In this document: positions 1 to 6,852 of the stretch, piece after piece | Layout of the letters: the number at the start of each line of letters is the position of its first letter | How positions within the stretch are numbered: the first letter of the stretch is position 1 | Assembly (NCBI GenBank): GCA_030637505.1 | Contig: DAOWGJ010000166.1 | Coordinates: 1 to 7,125 of the forward strand | DNA from: Holophagae bacterium | GTDB lineage: Bacteria; Acidobacteriota; Thermoanaerobaculia; Thermoanaerobaculales; Sulfomarinibacteraceae | Direction of reading: 5' to 3' | Length of the DNA stretch: 7,125 nt | Made by a program: the position numbers and the translations under genes | Notes under the pieces: model-generated | Database searches by the model: none | Seen by the model: the letters and a program-made list of their open reading frames with translations, nothing else | Told to the model about the DNA's origin: nothing

Positions 1-3000
1 AGACCCAACCACACCGGCGCCTCAGAGAGGACCCGGATCCATGGATGGAGCAGTTCAAGCTCGCGACGGAGGCTTACGAGATGGTGACGAAGCCTCTCGA
101 GCCACAGGTGAAGGGCGTGCAGGGTCTGGGCATTCAGGATCTCGGGGCTGTCTTCGACGATTGAAACCAGGGCCTGCTCGAGCTGAGGTAGCTCCTGCTC
201 CGGGAGCTCGTGCAGGAGAGAGACCCACCCTTCGGGCGCCTGACGCGATCGTTCGATCCGCCAGCGGCAACGGGCCAAATGCTCCTGGAACACGACAGCG
301 TCTTGGCCGAGTCCCACATCCTCGAGGATGTCTTTGAGGATGTCGAGAATATCGAGCACCCCCTGCCAGCGTTCCCAGCGAAGGACGCGGGTGCGGGGCA
401 TCTCGTCACAACCCTGTTTGAGGACCACGAGGCTGGCGGCGAGGTTGCCGCTGTCGACGACGGACACATACCGTGGCGACAGGGGCTCGAGGCTGCGGGT
501 GTCGTACCAGTTCAAGAAATGGTTCCGGTGCCGTTCCAGTCCAGCCATGCCCTCCATCGTTCCCCCCAGCCTGAGAGCCAACTCCAGGGGGCCGACGTAG
601 CCCAGGTCGTGCGCGGCGAGGGTGGAGAGCAGCAGGAGGCCGATGTTGGTCGGAGAGGTTCGATGGGCTACCAGCCCCCGTGGATCTTCCTGGAAGTGAT
701 CAGGAGGCAGCCAGTGATCCTCGGGACCGACGAACTTCTCAAAGAACAACCAAGTGCGGCGTGCCAGGCAGCGCAGGCGCCCGCGGTCTGGGGCCGACAA
801 TGCCGCCGGTCGGCGGATCCCGGACCGCCCGATCCAACCGGCGATTACCGGAGACAGGAGCCACACAAGAAGAAGGGGCCCGGCGGCAGGCAAAGCCCGA
901 GGATTGACAATGCCGACTGCAACTGCCGCACCGAGGGCGAACAGCGGCGCACTGATCATCTTTTTCCACACCAAAAGGCCCTGCATCTCACCGTCGGTGA
1001 CGCGGGCTGTCTGCGCGGCTGTCGCCCACTGCAACAGATGTCTGTGTGTGATCGTCAAACGTACGAGCGTGAGGGCGATCGCGTGCAAGGAGACCAGCGC
1101 CTCATACGGGAGAAAGACCACAGCGAGCACCGATCGCAGAGTATCGACCCGCTCAGCCCTGGTGGCCTCCAAGGTGGCTGAGTTGCGGAGCCAGAGATCA
1201 TTGAGGCGCCGGGAGAATCCAGACGCCGCGCCGATGATGACCGGCGCCGCGAGCGGCGAGACGGCGGCGAGCGTCCAGATCAGCGCCGAACCGGGTAGGA
1301 CAAGCCAGCCGGCAAGCGCCAGCGCGAGAAGAGCCGGAAAAAACAGGCTCCGCAAGAGATTGTCCAGGATCTTCCATTGATCGAGGATCGACAGCCGGTT
1401 TTTCACCTTGGCCCGCACCGTATGAGGAACCCTGCGCCACAGCCACGGCAACAGCTGCCAGTCACCGCGGATCCACCGGTGCATGCGACGGACAAAGGCG
1501 AGGTAGTTCGGGGGAAACTCCTCAAAGAAAACCACGTCGGTGACCAGTGCGGTCCGTCCGTGGACACCTTCGAACAAATCGTGGCTGAGAATCGTGTTGT
1601 CCCTTACGCGGTTGGCCAGGCTGCGATCGAAGGCATCGACATCGTAGATTCCCTTGCCGACGTAGATCCCCTCTCCAAACAGATCCTGGTAGACATCAGA
1701 CACCGCGAGGGTGTAGAGATCGAGGCCCACATCCCGCGAGAAGATCCGCGAAAACAGGGATTGACGTTCAGTCGTCGGTTTGACCTGGATGCGCGGCTGG
1801 AGCACCGTGTAGCCCGCGATCACGACCCCGCTCTCGGGATCGAACTCGGCCCGGTTCAGCGGGTGCGCCAGGGTTCCGATCAATGCACAGGCGCTGTCTC
1901 GAGGTGGAGCGGTGTCGGCATCCAATGTGATCACATACCGGACTTTTGGTACCACCTCGAGATCACCGACCTGTAACTCGAATGTGGTTTCCTTACCCCT
2001 CAACAACCGATCGAGTTCCGCCAACTTGCCGCGTTTTCTCTCCCACCCCATCCAACATCCTTCGGCCTCGTTCCACTGACGGCGGCGGTGAAAGAGGTAG
2101 AACGGCCGGCTCGACGGCGAACCGTATCTCCGGTTGAGGTCGCGGATACCGGCCTCCGCCTGGGTGAGCAGGTCTTCATCGCCGGCCATCTTCTCGAGCG
2201 GCGCATCGGGGAAATCGGTCAGAAGGGCGAAGCTCAGATGGGGATCTGCATTGCCCATGTGGTGCTGCTCCAGCCGGCGGAGCAACTCCTCAATCTCGGC
2301 AGGATCTGTCAGCATCGACGGCACGACCACCATGGCGCGGCAGTCGGCCGGAATCCCTTCCGAGAGATCCATCTTGGGAAGCTGGCGAGGCGCCACAAAA
2401 TGGGTGACGAGCGCATTGACCAGATCCCCGGCCATCACCGCGGCCGGCACCAACGCCAATATTCCGGTGGCGATCAGAGAAAAGCAGCCGGCGTCACCAT
2501 AGGCGGCGAAGGCGATCAAGAGCCCGCCAAGAGAGAGGGTCAGCAAACCGATGGCACCGAGATACAGACCAATCCAACAACACCTTAGCCCGCGAAGGAG
2601 CCACGCGCCGGGTGAACGGTAGCCAAGCCTCTCTTCGAGTTCGGCACGTCCACCGTCCACCAGGAAGAAGCCAATGTGATGGGCTCTGGGCGATGCCGAA
2701 GTCGACTGTCTGGCCTCCTCAGCAAGGCGAACGGCCGCGCGAGCGACCTCTGTCTCCTCAAGCTCCGTGGCAACCGCAAGTCTTTCCACTGCCTTTCGAT
2801 ACCGGTCGCGGGTATCGAAGTCCATGCCCGAGTAGGAATCAACCGGGTCGGCCCGCAACACCTCCTCCACCTGGCTGGCACCTTCGAAGAACACCTTCCA
2901 ATCCTGGTTCTCCAGCATTCGGAGACTGAGAATGGCGTTCGCCACGACAGCCTCCTGGGGCCCCATCTCTACGACTGGCTCACGGATAGACTCGGCCTCG

Positions 3001-3446
3001 TTCTGGGGCTCGGTAGCAGCCAACCGGCCTACCGCCTCGCACAATTTCTCAACCACCGTCAGGCGAAGCATCGTGGGCAGGGCCCAGAGCTCGCCCATCG
3101 TCAACGGCGTCTCTTCTTGGTACTCCTGAACATGAACCGTGATTCGATCGAGATCGAGGAGGCACTCGGCGCCCTCGACGATCTGCCTCGCCATACCGAG
3201 GACTCGCGGCTCGCCATTGGCGGCGCCGCCGAGCGTCGCCAGCTGACGGTAGTAGGTCTTGGGCATGTCGCGACGGATCTGGGCGATGGCTCGCTGCACG
3301 ATGTAGACGTTGTCCAGCAGCCACTCGGCAGCAAAGGGAACCGCAATCCGGTTCTTGGAGGACATTCCAAAAAGGTTGTAGGCATCACGCACCTGCGCTG
3401 CATACTGATCAAGCCTGGATTGAAATGGAAAGCGGGTTAATAACAT
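1..3446 (-). CDS. ndvB: Cyclic beta-1,2-glucan synthase-like protein (NdvB/ChvB/Cgs, GT84), N-terminal 1148 residues, truncated by window edge
   Basis: The frame is open from ATG 3446 to the left edge (1148 codons, no stop). Family role: inner-membrane enzyme that polymerises glucose from UDP-glucose into beta-1,2-glucan, cyclises it and controls its length. Visible: a cytosolic N-terminal region (about 1-285) with the family-typical stretches EWLLDN (41-46), RRDMPKTYYRQL (58-69) and PLTMGELWAL (114-123); two hydrophobic segments (about 290-314, 322-347); a GT84 catalytic core (about 360-680) with LLTDFPDA (408-415), VITLDADT (505-512), SHDLFEG (621-627) and RRMHRWIRGDWQL (653-665), the last holding the RxxRW-type acceptor motif; about five more hydrophobic segments (about 700-874); then the start of the middle glycoamylase-like/cyclisation domain, with HRTSPTNIG (928-936), NWYDT (979-983) and YVSVVDSGNLA (993-1003). 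Rhizobial homologues have about 2800 residues, so the rest of this domain and a GH94 phosphorylase-like domain are expected beyond base 1. The start has GGAAGAG (3451-3457) 4 nt upstream. Product cyclisation is inferred. The symbol is by family resemblance. Confidence 0.9.
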   Translation of the reverse strand, partial: MLLTRFPFQSRLDQYAAQVRDAYNLFGMSSKNRIAVPFAAEWLLDNVYIVQRAIAQIRRDMPKTYYRQLATLGGAANGEPRVLGMARQIVEGAECLLDLDRITVHVQEYQEETPLTMGELWALPTMLRLTVVEKLCEAVGRLAATEPQNEAESIREPVVEMGPQEAVVANAILSLRMLENQDWKVFFEGASQVEEVLRADPVDSYSGMDFDTRDRYRKAVERLAVATELEETEVARAAVRLAEEARQSTSASPRAHHIGFFLVDGGRAELEERLGYRSPGAWLLRGLRCCWIGLYLGAIGLLTLSLGGLLIAFAAYGDAGCFSLIATGILALVPAAVMAGDLVNALVTHFVAPRQLPKMDLSEGIPADCRAMVVVPSMLTDPAEIEELLRRLEQHHMGNADPHLSFALLTDFPDAPLEKMAGDEDLLTQAEAGIRDLNRRYGSPSSRPFYLFHRRRQWNEAEGCWMGWERKRGKLAELDRLLRGKETTFELQVGDLEVVPKVRYVITLDADTAPPRDSACALIGTLAHPLNRAEFDPESGVVIAGYTVLQPRIQVKPTTERQSLFSRIFSRDVGLDLYTLAVSDVYQDLFGEGIYVGKGIYDVDAFDRSLANRVRDNTILSHDLFEGVHGRTALVTDVVFFEEFPPNYLAFVRRMHRWIRGDWQLLPWLWRRVPHTVRAKVKNRLSILDQWKILDNLLRSLFFPALLALALAGWLVLPGSALIWTLAAVSPLAAPVIIGAASGFSRRLNDLWLRNSATLEATRAERVDTLRSVLAVVFLPYEALVSLHAIALTLVRLTITHRHLLQWATAAQTARVTDGEMQGLLVWKKMISAPLFALGAAVAVGIVNPRALPAAGPLLLVWLLSPVIAGWIGRSGIRRPAALSAPDRGRLRCLARRTWLFFEKFVGPEDHWLPPDHFQEDPRGLVAHRTSPTNIGLLLLSTLAAHDLGYVGPLELALRLGGTMEGMAGLERHRNHFLNWYDTRSLEPLSPRYVSVVDSGNLAASLVVLKQGCDEMPRTRVLRWERWQGVLDILDILKDILEDVGLGQDAVVFQEHLARCRWRIERSRQAPEGWVSLLHELPEQELPQLEQALVSIVEDSPEILNAQTLHALHLWLERLRHHLVSLRRELELLHPWIRVLSEAPVWLG

Positions 3447-3468
3447 CGCTCTCTTCCGTGGCCGGCTG

Positions 3469-4434
3469 TCAGTGGCCTTTGAGCTCCTGCAATACTTGTT
3501 CGGCGCGGTTTTTCTCCAACTGGTCGGGAGCAAGGTCCTGGACGATCAACAGGGGCGTGTTTCCGTAGACGATGAAGCTCACCGCCACGCTTCCATAGGG
3601 CCATCGCGACCCTCCGGAATGTCCATGAGCGCTGATGATAACGAGATCGGCGCTCTCCGTATCAACCAGCTCATGCAAGGCGACAGCGGTGTTCTGGTCG
3701 ATCAGCAGGCACGGCCGGATCTCTGAGATATCGGGCGACAGACGGGAGTGGAGGTGCTTGAGGTAGCGCGTCGCCTCCGACGTGTTGCGCTGCACCACGC
3801 GGTCAGTGAGTTCGATGTCCTCCGCGGACAGAGGCGCCCTGCGCGTCATCTCGGGATGCCGGACGACGTGGGTCAGCAGCACCTCTGCCTGGTGGTAACG
3901 GGCGAGACCGGTGGCCAACGGCAGCACGCACTCCGCCCGGTGGGAACCGTCCAGTGTGACCATCAGCCGCCGATAGCGCAAATCAGCGAGCCTTTTGGAA
4001 ACAAGCTCGTAGGCACGCACGAGAAGGATGGAAACATGAGCACGAAGGATGATTTTCTGGACGACGCTGCTGATGTTCCAACCGCTCAAACCGCTTTGTC
4101 CGTGGCTGCTGAGGGCGATCAAGTCGCCACCATTGCGGTGGGCGAAATCGATGATCCGCTCTGCGGGCCGGCCTTCGATGCAGGCATGACGAACGTCGGC
4201 GCCGGCATCCCTGAGACGTTCGGCCACCCCATCAAGGTAGGCCTCCGACTCGGCCTTTGTCAGATGCCAGTCCAGAGGATCGACAGTGGGGATCCCGTCT
4301 CTGTTGGACGGACACTCCAGGACCTGGAGCACGGTCAACCGGGCCTCAAATGCTCGGGCGATCTCGAGCGCGTGGGGCAGGACGCACTCGGCGAGAGGAG
4401 ATCCGTCGAGAGGCACGAGGATGTGGCGAAACAT
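3469..4434 (-). CDS. Tandem universal stress protein (two UspA domains)
   Basis: A 321-residue protein made of two consecutive Usp folds and nothing else. Domain 1 covers about 1-141: it opens with HILVPLDGS (4-12) and ends with SSHGQSG (109-115) and SILLVRA (135-141). Domain 2 covers about 154-300: it opens with RRLMVTLDGS (155-164) and ends with SAHGHSG (268-274), YGS (280-282) and LLIVQD (295-300). Usp proteins of this kind bind ATP through G-x2-G-x9-G-[S/T]. In both domains the first glycine is serine, a common variant. In domain 1 the terminal GS is also SS (122-123), while domain 2 keeps GS (281-282), so domain 2 looks the better nucleotide binder. Start: ATG 4434 is preceded by AGGAGG at 4439-4444 with 4 nt spacing; the longer reading from a TTG at 4467 would run through an inverted repeat and lacks a good site. 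There is no signal peptide, so it is cytoplasmic. It ends 22 bp before the glucan synthase start with no terminator between, so the two are probably one operon. The exact physiological role is not readable from sequence. Confidence 0.95.
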   Translation of the reverse strand: MFRHILVPLDGSPLAECVLPHALEIARAFEARLTVLQVLECPSNRDGIPTVDPLDWHLTKAESEAYLDGVAERLRDAGADVRHACIEGRPAERIIDFAHRNGGDLIALSSHGQSGLSGWNISSVVQKIILRAHVSILLVRAYELVSKRLADLRYRRLMVTLDGSHRAECVLPLATGLARYHQAEVLLTHVVRHPEMTRRAPLSAEDIELTDRVVQRNTSEATRYLKHLHSRLSPDISEIRPCLLIDQNTAVALHELVDTESADLVIISAHGHSGGSRWPYGSVAVSFIVYGNTPLLIVQDLAPDQLEKNRAEQVLQELKGH

Positions 4435-4438
4435 AGCT

Positions 4439-4444
4439 CCTCCT
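4439..4444 (-). promoter_or_regulatory. Ribosome binding site of the tandem Usp gene
   Basis: Minus-strand AGGAGG lies 4 nt before ATG 4434 and fixes that codon as the start, shortening the longest possible reading by 11 residues. After this choice the protein begins MFRHILVPLDGS, the usual beginning of a Usp domain. Confidence 0.85.
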
Positions 4445-4447
4445 TCC

Positions 4448-4464
4448 CTCGGATTCAATCCGAG
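4448..4464 (-). repeat. Perfect inverted repeat abutting the Usp ribosome binding site
   Basis: CTCGGATT and AATCCGAG are exact inverted copies around a single central base. In RNA this would give a stem of about 7 bp with a 3-nt loop ending 3 nt before the purine-rich ribosome binding site. It could be an mRNA hairpin affecting translation, or a DNA operator half-site pair. It has no U tract, so it is not a classic terminator. Confidence 0.6.
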
Positions 4465-4649
4465 CAAGGATGGTCGTCGTCACAACAGAAACTGCCGGCC
4501 GGAAAATGACAGGGGCCCAAACGCATCCGGACCTTCCTCGCCTCGAGGCTCGGGGCGGGCGGAAAGTGGCACGATCGAGATGCACGGCTCTCATAGCATT
4601 CCGCTGGCGATTGACAGTGAGGCGGCTCGCCGCTCACATCACAGGGTAA

Positions 4650-4669
4650 GAATTGATTTTACACAATTC
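4650..4669. repeat. Inverted repeat GAATTG-N8-CAATTC enclosing the candidate -10 element
   Basis: Two exact 6-bp arms (4650-4655 and 4664-4669) flank 8 bp that contain the candidate TAAAAT. A further AATTG at 4671-4675 makes a second, closely spaced inverted pair with CAATT at 4664-4668. Dyads in this position are typical of repressor operators, but the short AT-rich arms could also be chance. No regulator gene is visible in the window. Confidence 0.5.
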
Positions 4670-4685
4670 CAATTGCGTGAGTCGA
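4656..4685 (-). promoter_or_regulatory. Candidate sigma70-type promoter for the usp-glucan synthase unit
   Basis: On the minus strand TCGACT (4680-4685, 4 of 6 matches to TTGACA) is followed after 18 bp by TAAAAT (4656-4661, 5 of 6 matches to TATAAT), in the most AT-rich part of the intergenic region and downstream of the previous gene's terminator. Transcription would begin near 4649. The -35 is weak and the assignment rests on pattern and position only. Confidence 0.45.
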
Positions 4686-4767
4686 GCATTTTTCAGTTCA
4701 TTGAGGCGCTGGCTCGCGCCGTGAGGGCGCTGAGGACGCCGACGACTTCCGTGGCCACAGACATCCT

Positions 4768-4801
4768 AAAAAAAGCAGGCCCGTGAGAGGGCCTGCTTTT
4801 T
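4768..4801 (-). terminator. Rho-independent terminator of the S9 peptidase gene
   Basis: An 8-bp perfect GC-rich stem, GCAGGCCC (4775-4782) with GGGCCTGC (4789-4796), has a 6-nt loop and is flanked by runs of A on the left (4768-4774) and T on the right (4797-4801). Read on the minus strand it is followed by seven U residues and sits 17 bp after the peptidase stop codon. Because of the A run it could also work on the plus strand, though no plus-strand gene leads into it. Confidence 0.93.
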
Positions 4802-4818
4802 GTATCGGATCGAGAGGT

Positions 4819-6753
4819 TCAGCCGGCAGACTCTTCTACCGGGTCAACCACCTTGAGATAGGTATCGAGGAAGGTCAGTACGGCGTTCCAGCCCTCGATT
4901 CTGTTGTCGTTCTTGGTGAAGCCGTGGCCCTCGTCTTCGAAGATGACGTATTCGACGATGCCGCCGTTGGCCTTGATCGCGGCGACCATGTCGTCGCTTT
5001 CGGCCTGGATCACTCGGGGATCGTTTGCGCCCTGGACGATGATCAGAGGCTTGGTGATGTTGTCGCCGTGAAAGACCGGTGAGGTGTCGTAGAGGAACTG
5101 CTCGTCGGTCTCGGGGTTGCCGATCTCACGGTAGAGGGCTTCACGGAAGCTCTCCCAGTAGGGCGGGATGCTCTTGAGAGTGCGGACCCAGTTGGAGACG
5201 CCGAAGAGATCAACGCCGACGTCGAACTCCTCCGGTTGGAAGGCCAGGGCCGCCAGGGTCATGTAGCCGCCGTAGGAACCGCCGAGAATGCCGATACGAT
5301 CCGAGTCAACCCAGTCCAGCGTCTTGAGGTATTCTTTGGCGTCGACGCAATCCCACAAGGGCTCCCGGCCGTGCTTGCCGTCATCCGCGGCATAAAAGGT
5401 CTTCCCGTAGCCGGCTGACCCCCGGTTGTTGACCGCGAAGATCCCGTACCCGTGATTGAGCAGGAACTGTCTCTCGGCTGAATATCCAGCCCGGCTCTGT
5501 CCGCCGGGTCCACCATGGACCCAGACCAGGACGGGGGCCGGGTTGTCGGGCCCTGCGCCCAGAGGCTTGTAGAGGGGGCCGGGAATCGTCATGCCGTCCC
5601 TGGCGGTGAAGCGTTCGACAGTGCCTGCGACCAGATCGTCGGTCTTGATCTCGGGATTAAGCGTATTGGTCAGTTGTGTGACCTCATTCTTTTCGAGATC
5701 GACGATGAACAGATTTCTGGGCATCGTATCGGAGGAGAGGGAGAGGCGGACCTTACTCTCCGACCTTGAGAAACCGACGCCCGACACCGTTCCCTCAGGC
5801 AAGGGCGGAAGGTCGAGCGTTTCGCCGGTGGCGGTTCGTGTGATTTCGACCTTGGTGTAACCGTCCTCGTTGGTGCCGATCACCCGGTAGGTGTCGTCGC
5901 GGCTGAAGTAGGCATAGCTGACGTCCCAATCGGTTGCATAGACGTTGTCATGGCTGCCGGTCGTCAGGTCGTACTTCTTGAGAGCCTCAAATTCACCGTC
6001 AATGTTGGTCGTGTAGTAGAAGCTCATCCCGTCATGGCTGAAGTCCATCGCGATGAAGGCTGCGTCTCCTTCGTGCTCGGAAATCAACTGGGGATTTCCT
6101 CCGCGTTTGAAGAGATCCAAGACGAAGAGGTCGGAATCGTTTGTTGTATTGGTCTTCGACAGGGCGACCCAGCGCTTGTCGGGGCTGATCGCCGAAGGCG
6201 TCATGCCGGTTTCGTTTCGATAAAGGAGTTTCGGCTCGAGATCGACCACTGACCACTCGTAGAGATCGAAGAACTTGGCATCGCGGCTGTTGTTGATCGT
6301 AAAGAAACTCCTGAGGTCGTAGGACCAACCGAAGAATTGCTCTTTGGTCTCGTCGCCCTGGGTCAGGTCGGTGACGGTTCCATCCACATCTCGCAGATAG
6401 AGGTGGTTGAGTTCGTTGCCGGCCTGGTCCCTTGTGAAAAGAATCCGTTCGTCTTCTGGGAAAAATCCGATGCCGAACGTCGTGTCGTCGCCCTCGGTGA
6501 TCGCCGTCTGCTCGCCGGTGGCGATGTCGATGACATAGACGTTGAAGACCCCGGTTGAGTTGCTGGAGATCAGCAATTTTGTCTCGTCGGGGCTGAAGGA
6601 CCCACCTCCGACCGACACGGTCTTCATGAATTGTTCCATGGTGTAGGTCTGTGAGGGTCCGGTGACCGCTTCGTCGTCAGAACAGGTGTTGCAGCACCCA
6701 ACGGCTATCAGGGCAAGCAAGACCATCACGAATCCAATGCTGACTGTTCTCAT
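4819..6753 (-). CDS. Exported lipoprotein S9-family peptidase (prolyl oligopeptidase / acylaminoacyl-peptidase type)
   Basis: A complete 644-residue serine peptidase. A hydrophobic signal sequence ends in LIAVGC, a lipobox with Cys20 as the lipidated residue; the next residue is Cys rather than Asp, so outer-membrane sorting is possible in a Gram-negative cell. Residues about 35-370 form repeated beta-strand units (SFSPDETKLLISS, ISPDKRWVALS, FSHDGMSFYYT) of a TolB/DPP-IV-like beta-propeller. The alpha/beta-hydrolase domain (about 375-635) has VHGGPGG (412-418), NNRGSAGYG (442-450), the nucleophile in GGSYGG (Ser493), Asp578 in GANDPR and His610 in DEGHGF, so the catalytic triad is intact. 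Family enzymes cleave short peptides or acylated N-termini; this one probably degrades peptides in the periplasm or at the cell surface. Start: ATG 6753 has GGAGG (6759-6763) 5 nt upstream. An ATG at 6765, giving four more residues, overlaps that site and has only weak upstream pairing. A strong terminator follows. Exact substrate is unknown. Confidence 0.95.
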   Translation of the reverse strand: MRTVSIGFVMVLLALIAVGCCNTCSDDEAVTGPSQTYTMEQFMKTVSVGGGSFSPDETKLLISSNSTGVFNVYVIDIATGEQTAITEGDDTTFGIGFFPEDERILFTRDQAGNELNHLYLRDVDGTVTDLTQGDETKEQFFGWSYDLRSFFTINNSRDAKFFDLYEWSVVDLEPKLLYRNETGMTPSAISPDKRWVALSKTNTTNDSDLFVLDLFKRGGNPQLISEHEGDAAFIAMDFSHDGMSFYYTTNIDGEFEALKKYDLTTGSHDNVYATDWDVSYAYFSRDDTYRVIGTNEDGYTKVEITRTATGETLDLPPLPEGTVSGVGFSRSESKVRLSLSSDTMPRNLFIVDLEKNEVTQLTNTLNPEIKTDDLVAGTVERFTARDGMTIPGPLYKPLGAGPDNPAPVLVWVHGGPGGQSRAGYSAERQFLLNHGYGIFAVNNRGSAGYGKTFYAADDGKHGREPLWDCVDAKEYLKTLDWVDSDRIGILGGSYGGYMTLAALAFQPEEFDVGVDLFGVSNWVRTLKSIPPYWESFREALYREIGNPETDEQFLYDTSPVFHGDNITKPLIIVQGANDPRVIQAESDDMVAAIKANGGIVEYVIFEDEGHGFTKNDNRIEGWNAVLTFLDTYLKVVDPVEESAG

Positions 6754-6758
6754 TCTCT

Positions 6759-6763
6759 CCTCC
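6759..6763 (-). promoter_or_regulatory. Ribosome binding site deciding the S9 peptidase start
   Basis: Minus-strand GGAGG lies 5 nt before ATG 6753. The alternative in-frame ATG at 6765 overlaps this motif, so the shorter start is preferred. The 99 bp between this gene and the preceding stop show no clear sigma70 promoter and no U-tract terminator, so read-through from the GGDEF gene is possible. Confidence 0.8.
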
Positions 6764-6852
6764 ATATTTCGCTCGATGAAAATCCAGCGCTGTCCCGCTG
6801 TTCAACGCAGGATACCGCGGAAAGTTGCAATCGAGGAGGGTCGAACCCGCCC

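Larger units (their letters stand above)
4435..4767 (-). other. Non-coding promoter and leader region of the usp-glucan synthase unit
   Basis: This stretch of about 330 bp between the terminator of the peptidase gene and the Usp start holds no convincing gene on either strand. It carries a candidate promoter (4656-4685), an inverted repeat around the -10 (4650-4669), a GC-rich interrupted repeat (4618-4636, core GCGGC-TC-GCCGC), a 10-bp palindrome GCCTCGAGGC near 4541-4550, and a perfect repeat next to the ribosome binding site (4448-4464). If the promoter is right, the leader is about 215 nt. I do not recognise a known riboswitch in it. Confidence 0.6.

Noticed and set aside
210..1181. Long plus-strand open frame of 323 codons
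   Set aside because: It lies antisense to the conserved GT84/cyclisation-domain coding frame, has a composition typical of a shadow frame (Arg, Gln, Gly and Pro rich) and no recognisable motif.
2676..3440. Plus-strand open frame of 254 codons
   Set aside because: Antisense to the N-terminal region of the glucan synthase, which matches its family throughout; no domain or convincing ribosome binding site.
4434..4467. Longer Usp reading starting at TTG 4467
   Set aside because: It would translate through the inverted repeat and the Shine-Dalgarno stretch; ATG 4434 has the better site and begins exactly at the Usp domain.
3748..4509. Plus-strand open frame of 253 codons
   Set aside because: Mirror of the Usp gene in the opposite strand; the Usp frame shows clear conserved motifs, this one none.
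4611..4616. Perfect TTGACA on the plus strand
   Set aside because: No acceptable -10 hexamer at 16-18 bp and no plus-strand gene downstream.
4455..4637. Minus-strand frame of 60 codons with seven cysteines in the leader, possibly a small Cys-rich peptide
   Set aside because: It starts at a GTG with no Shine-Dalgarno, has no recognisable family and ends inside the inverted repeat. Chance is more likely, though conservation of the frame in relatives would change this.
6838..6848. Small inverted repeat GGGT-CGA-ACCC just after the GGDEF stop
   Set aside because: Only a 4-bp stem with no U tract; too weak to call a terminator.
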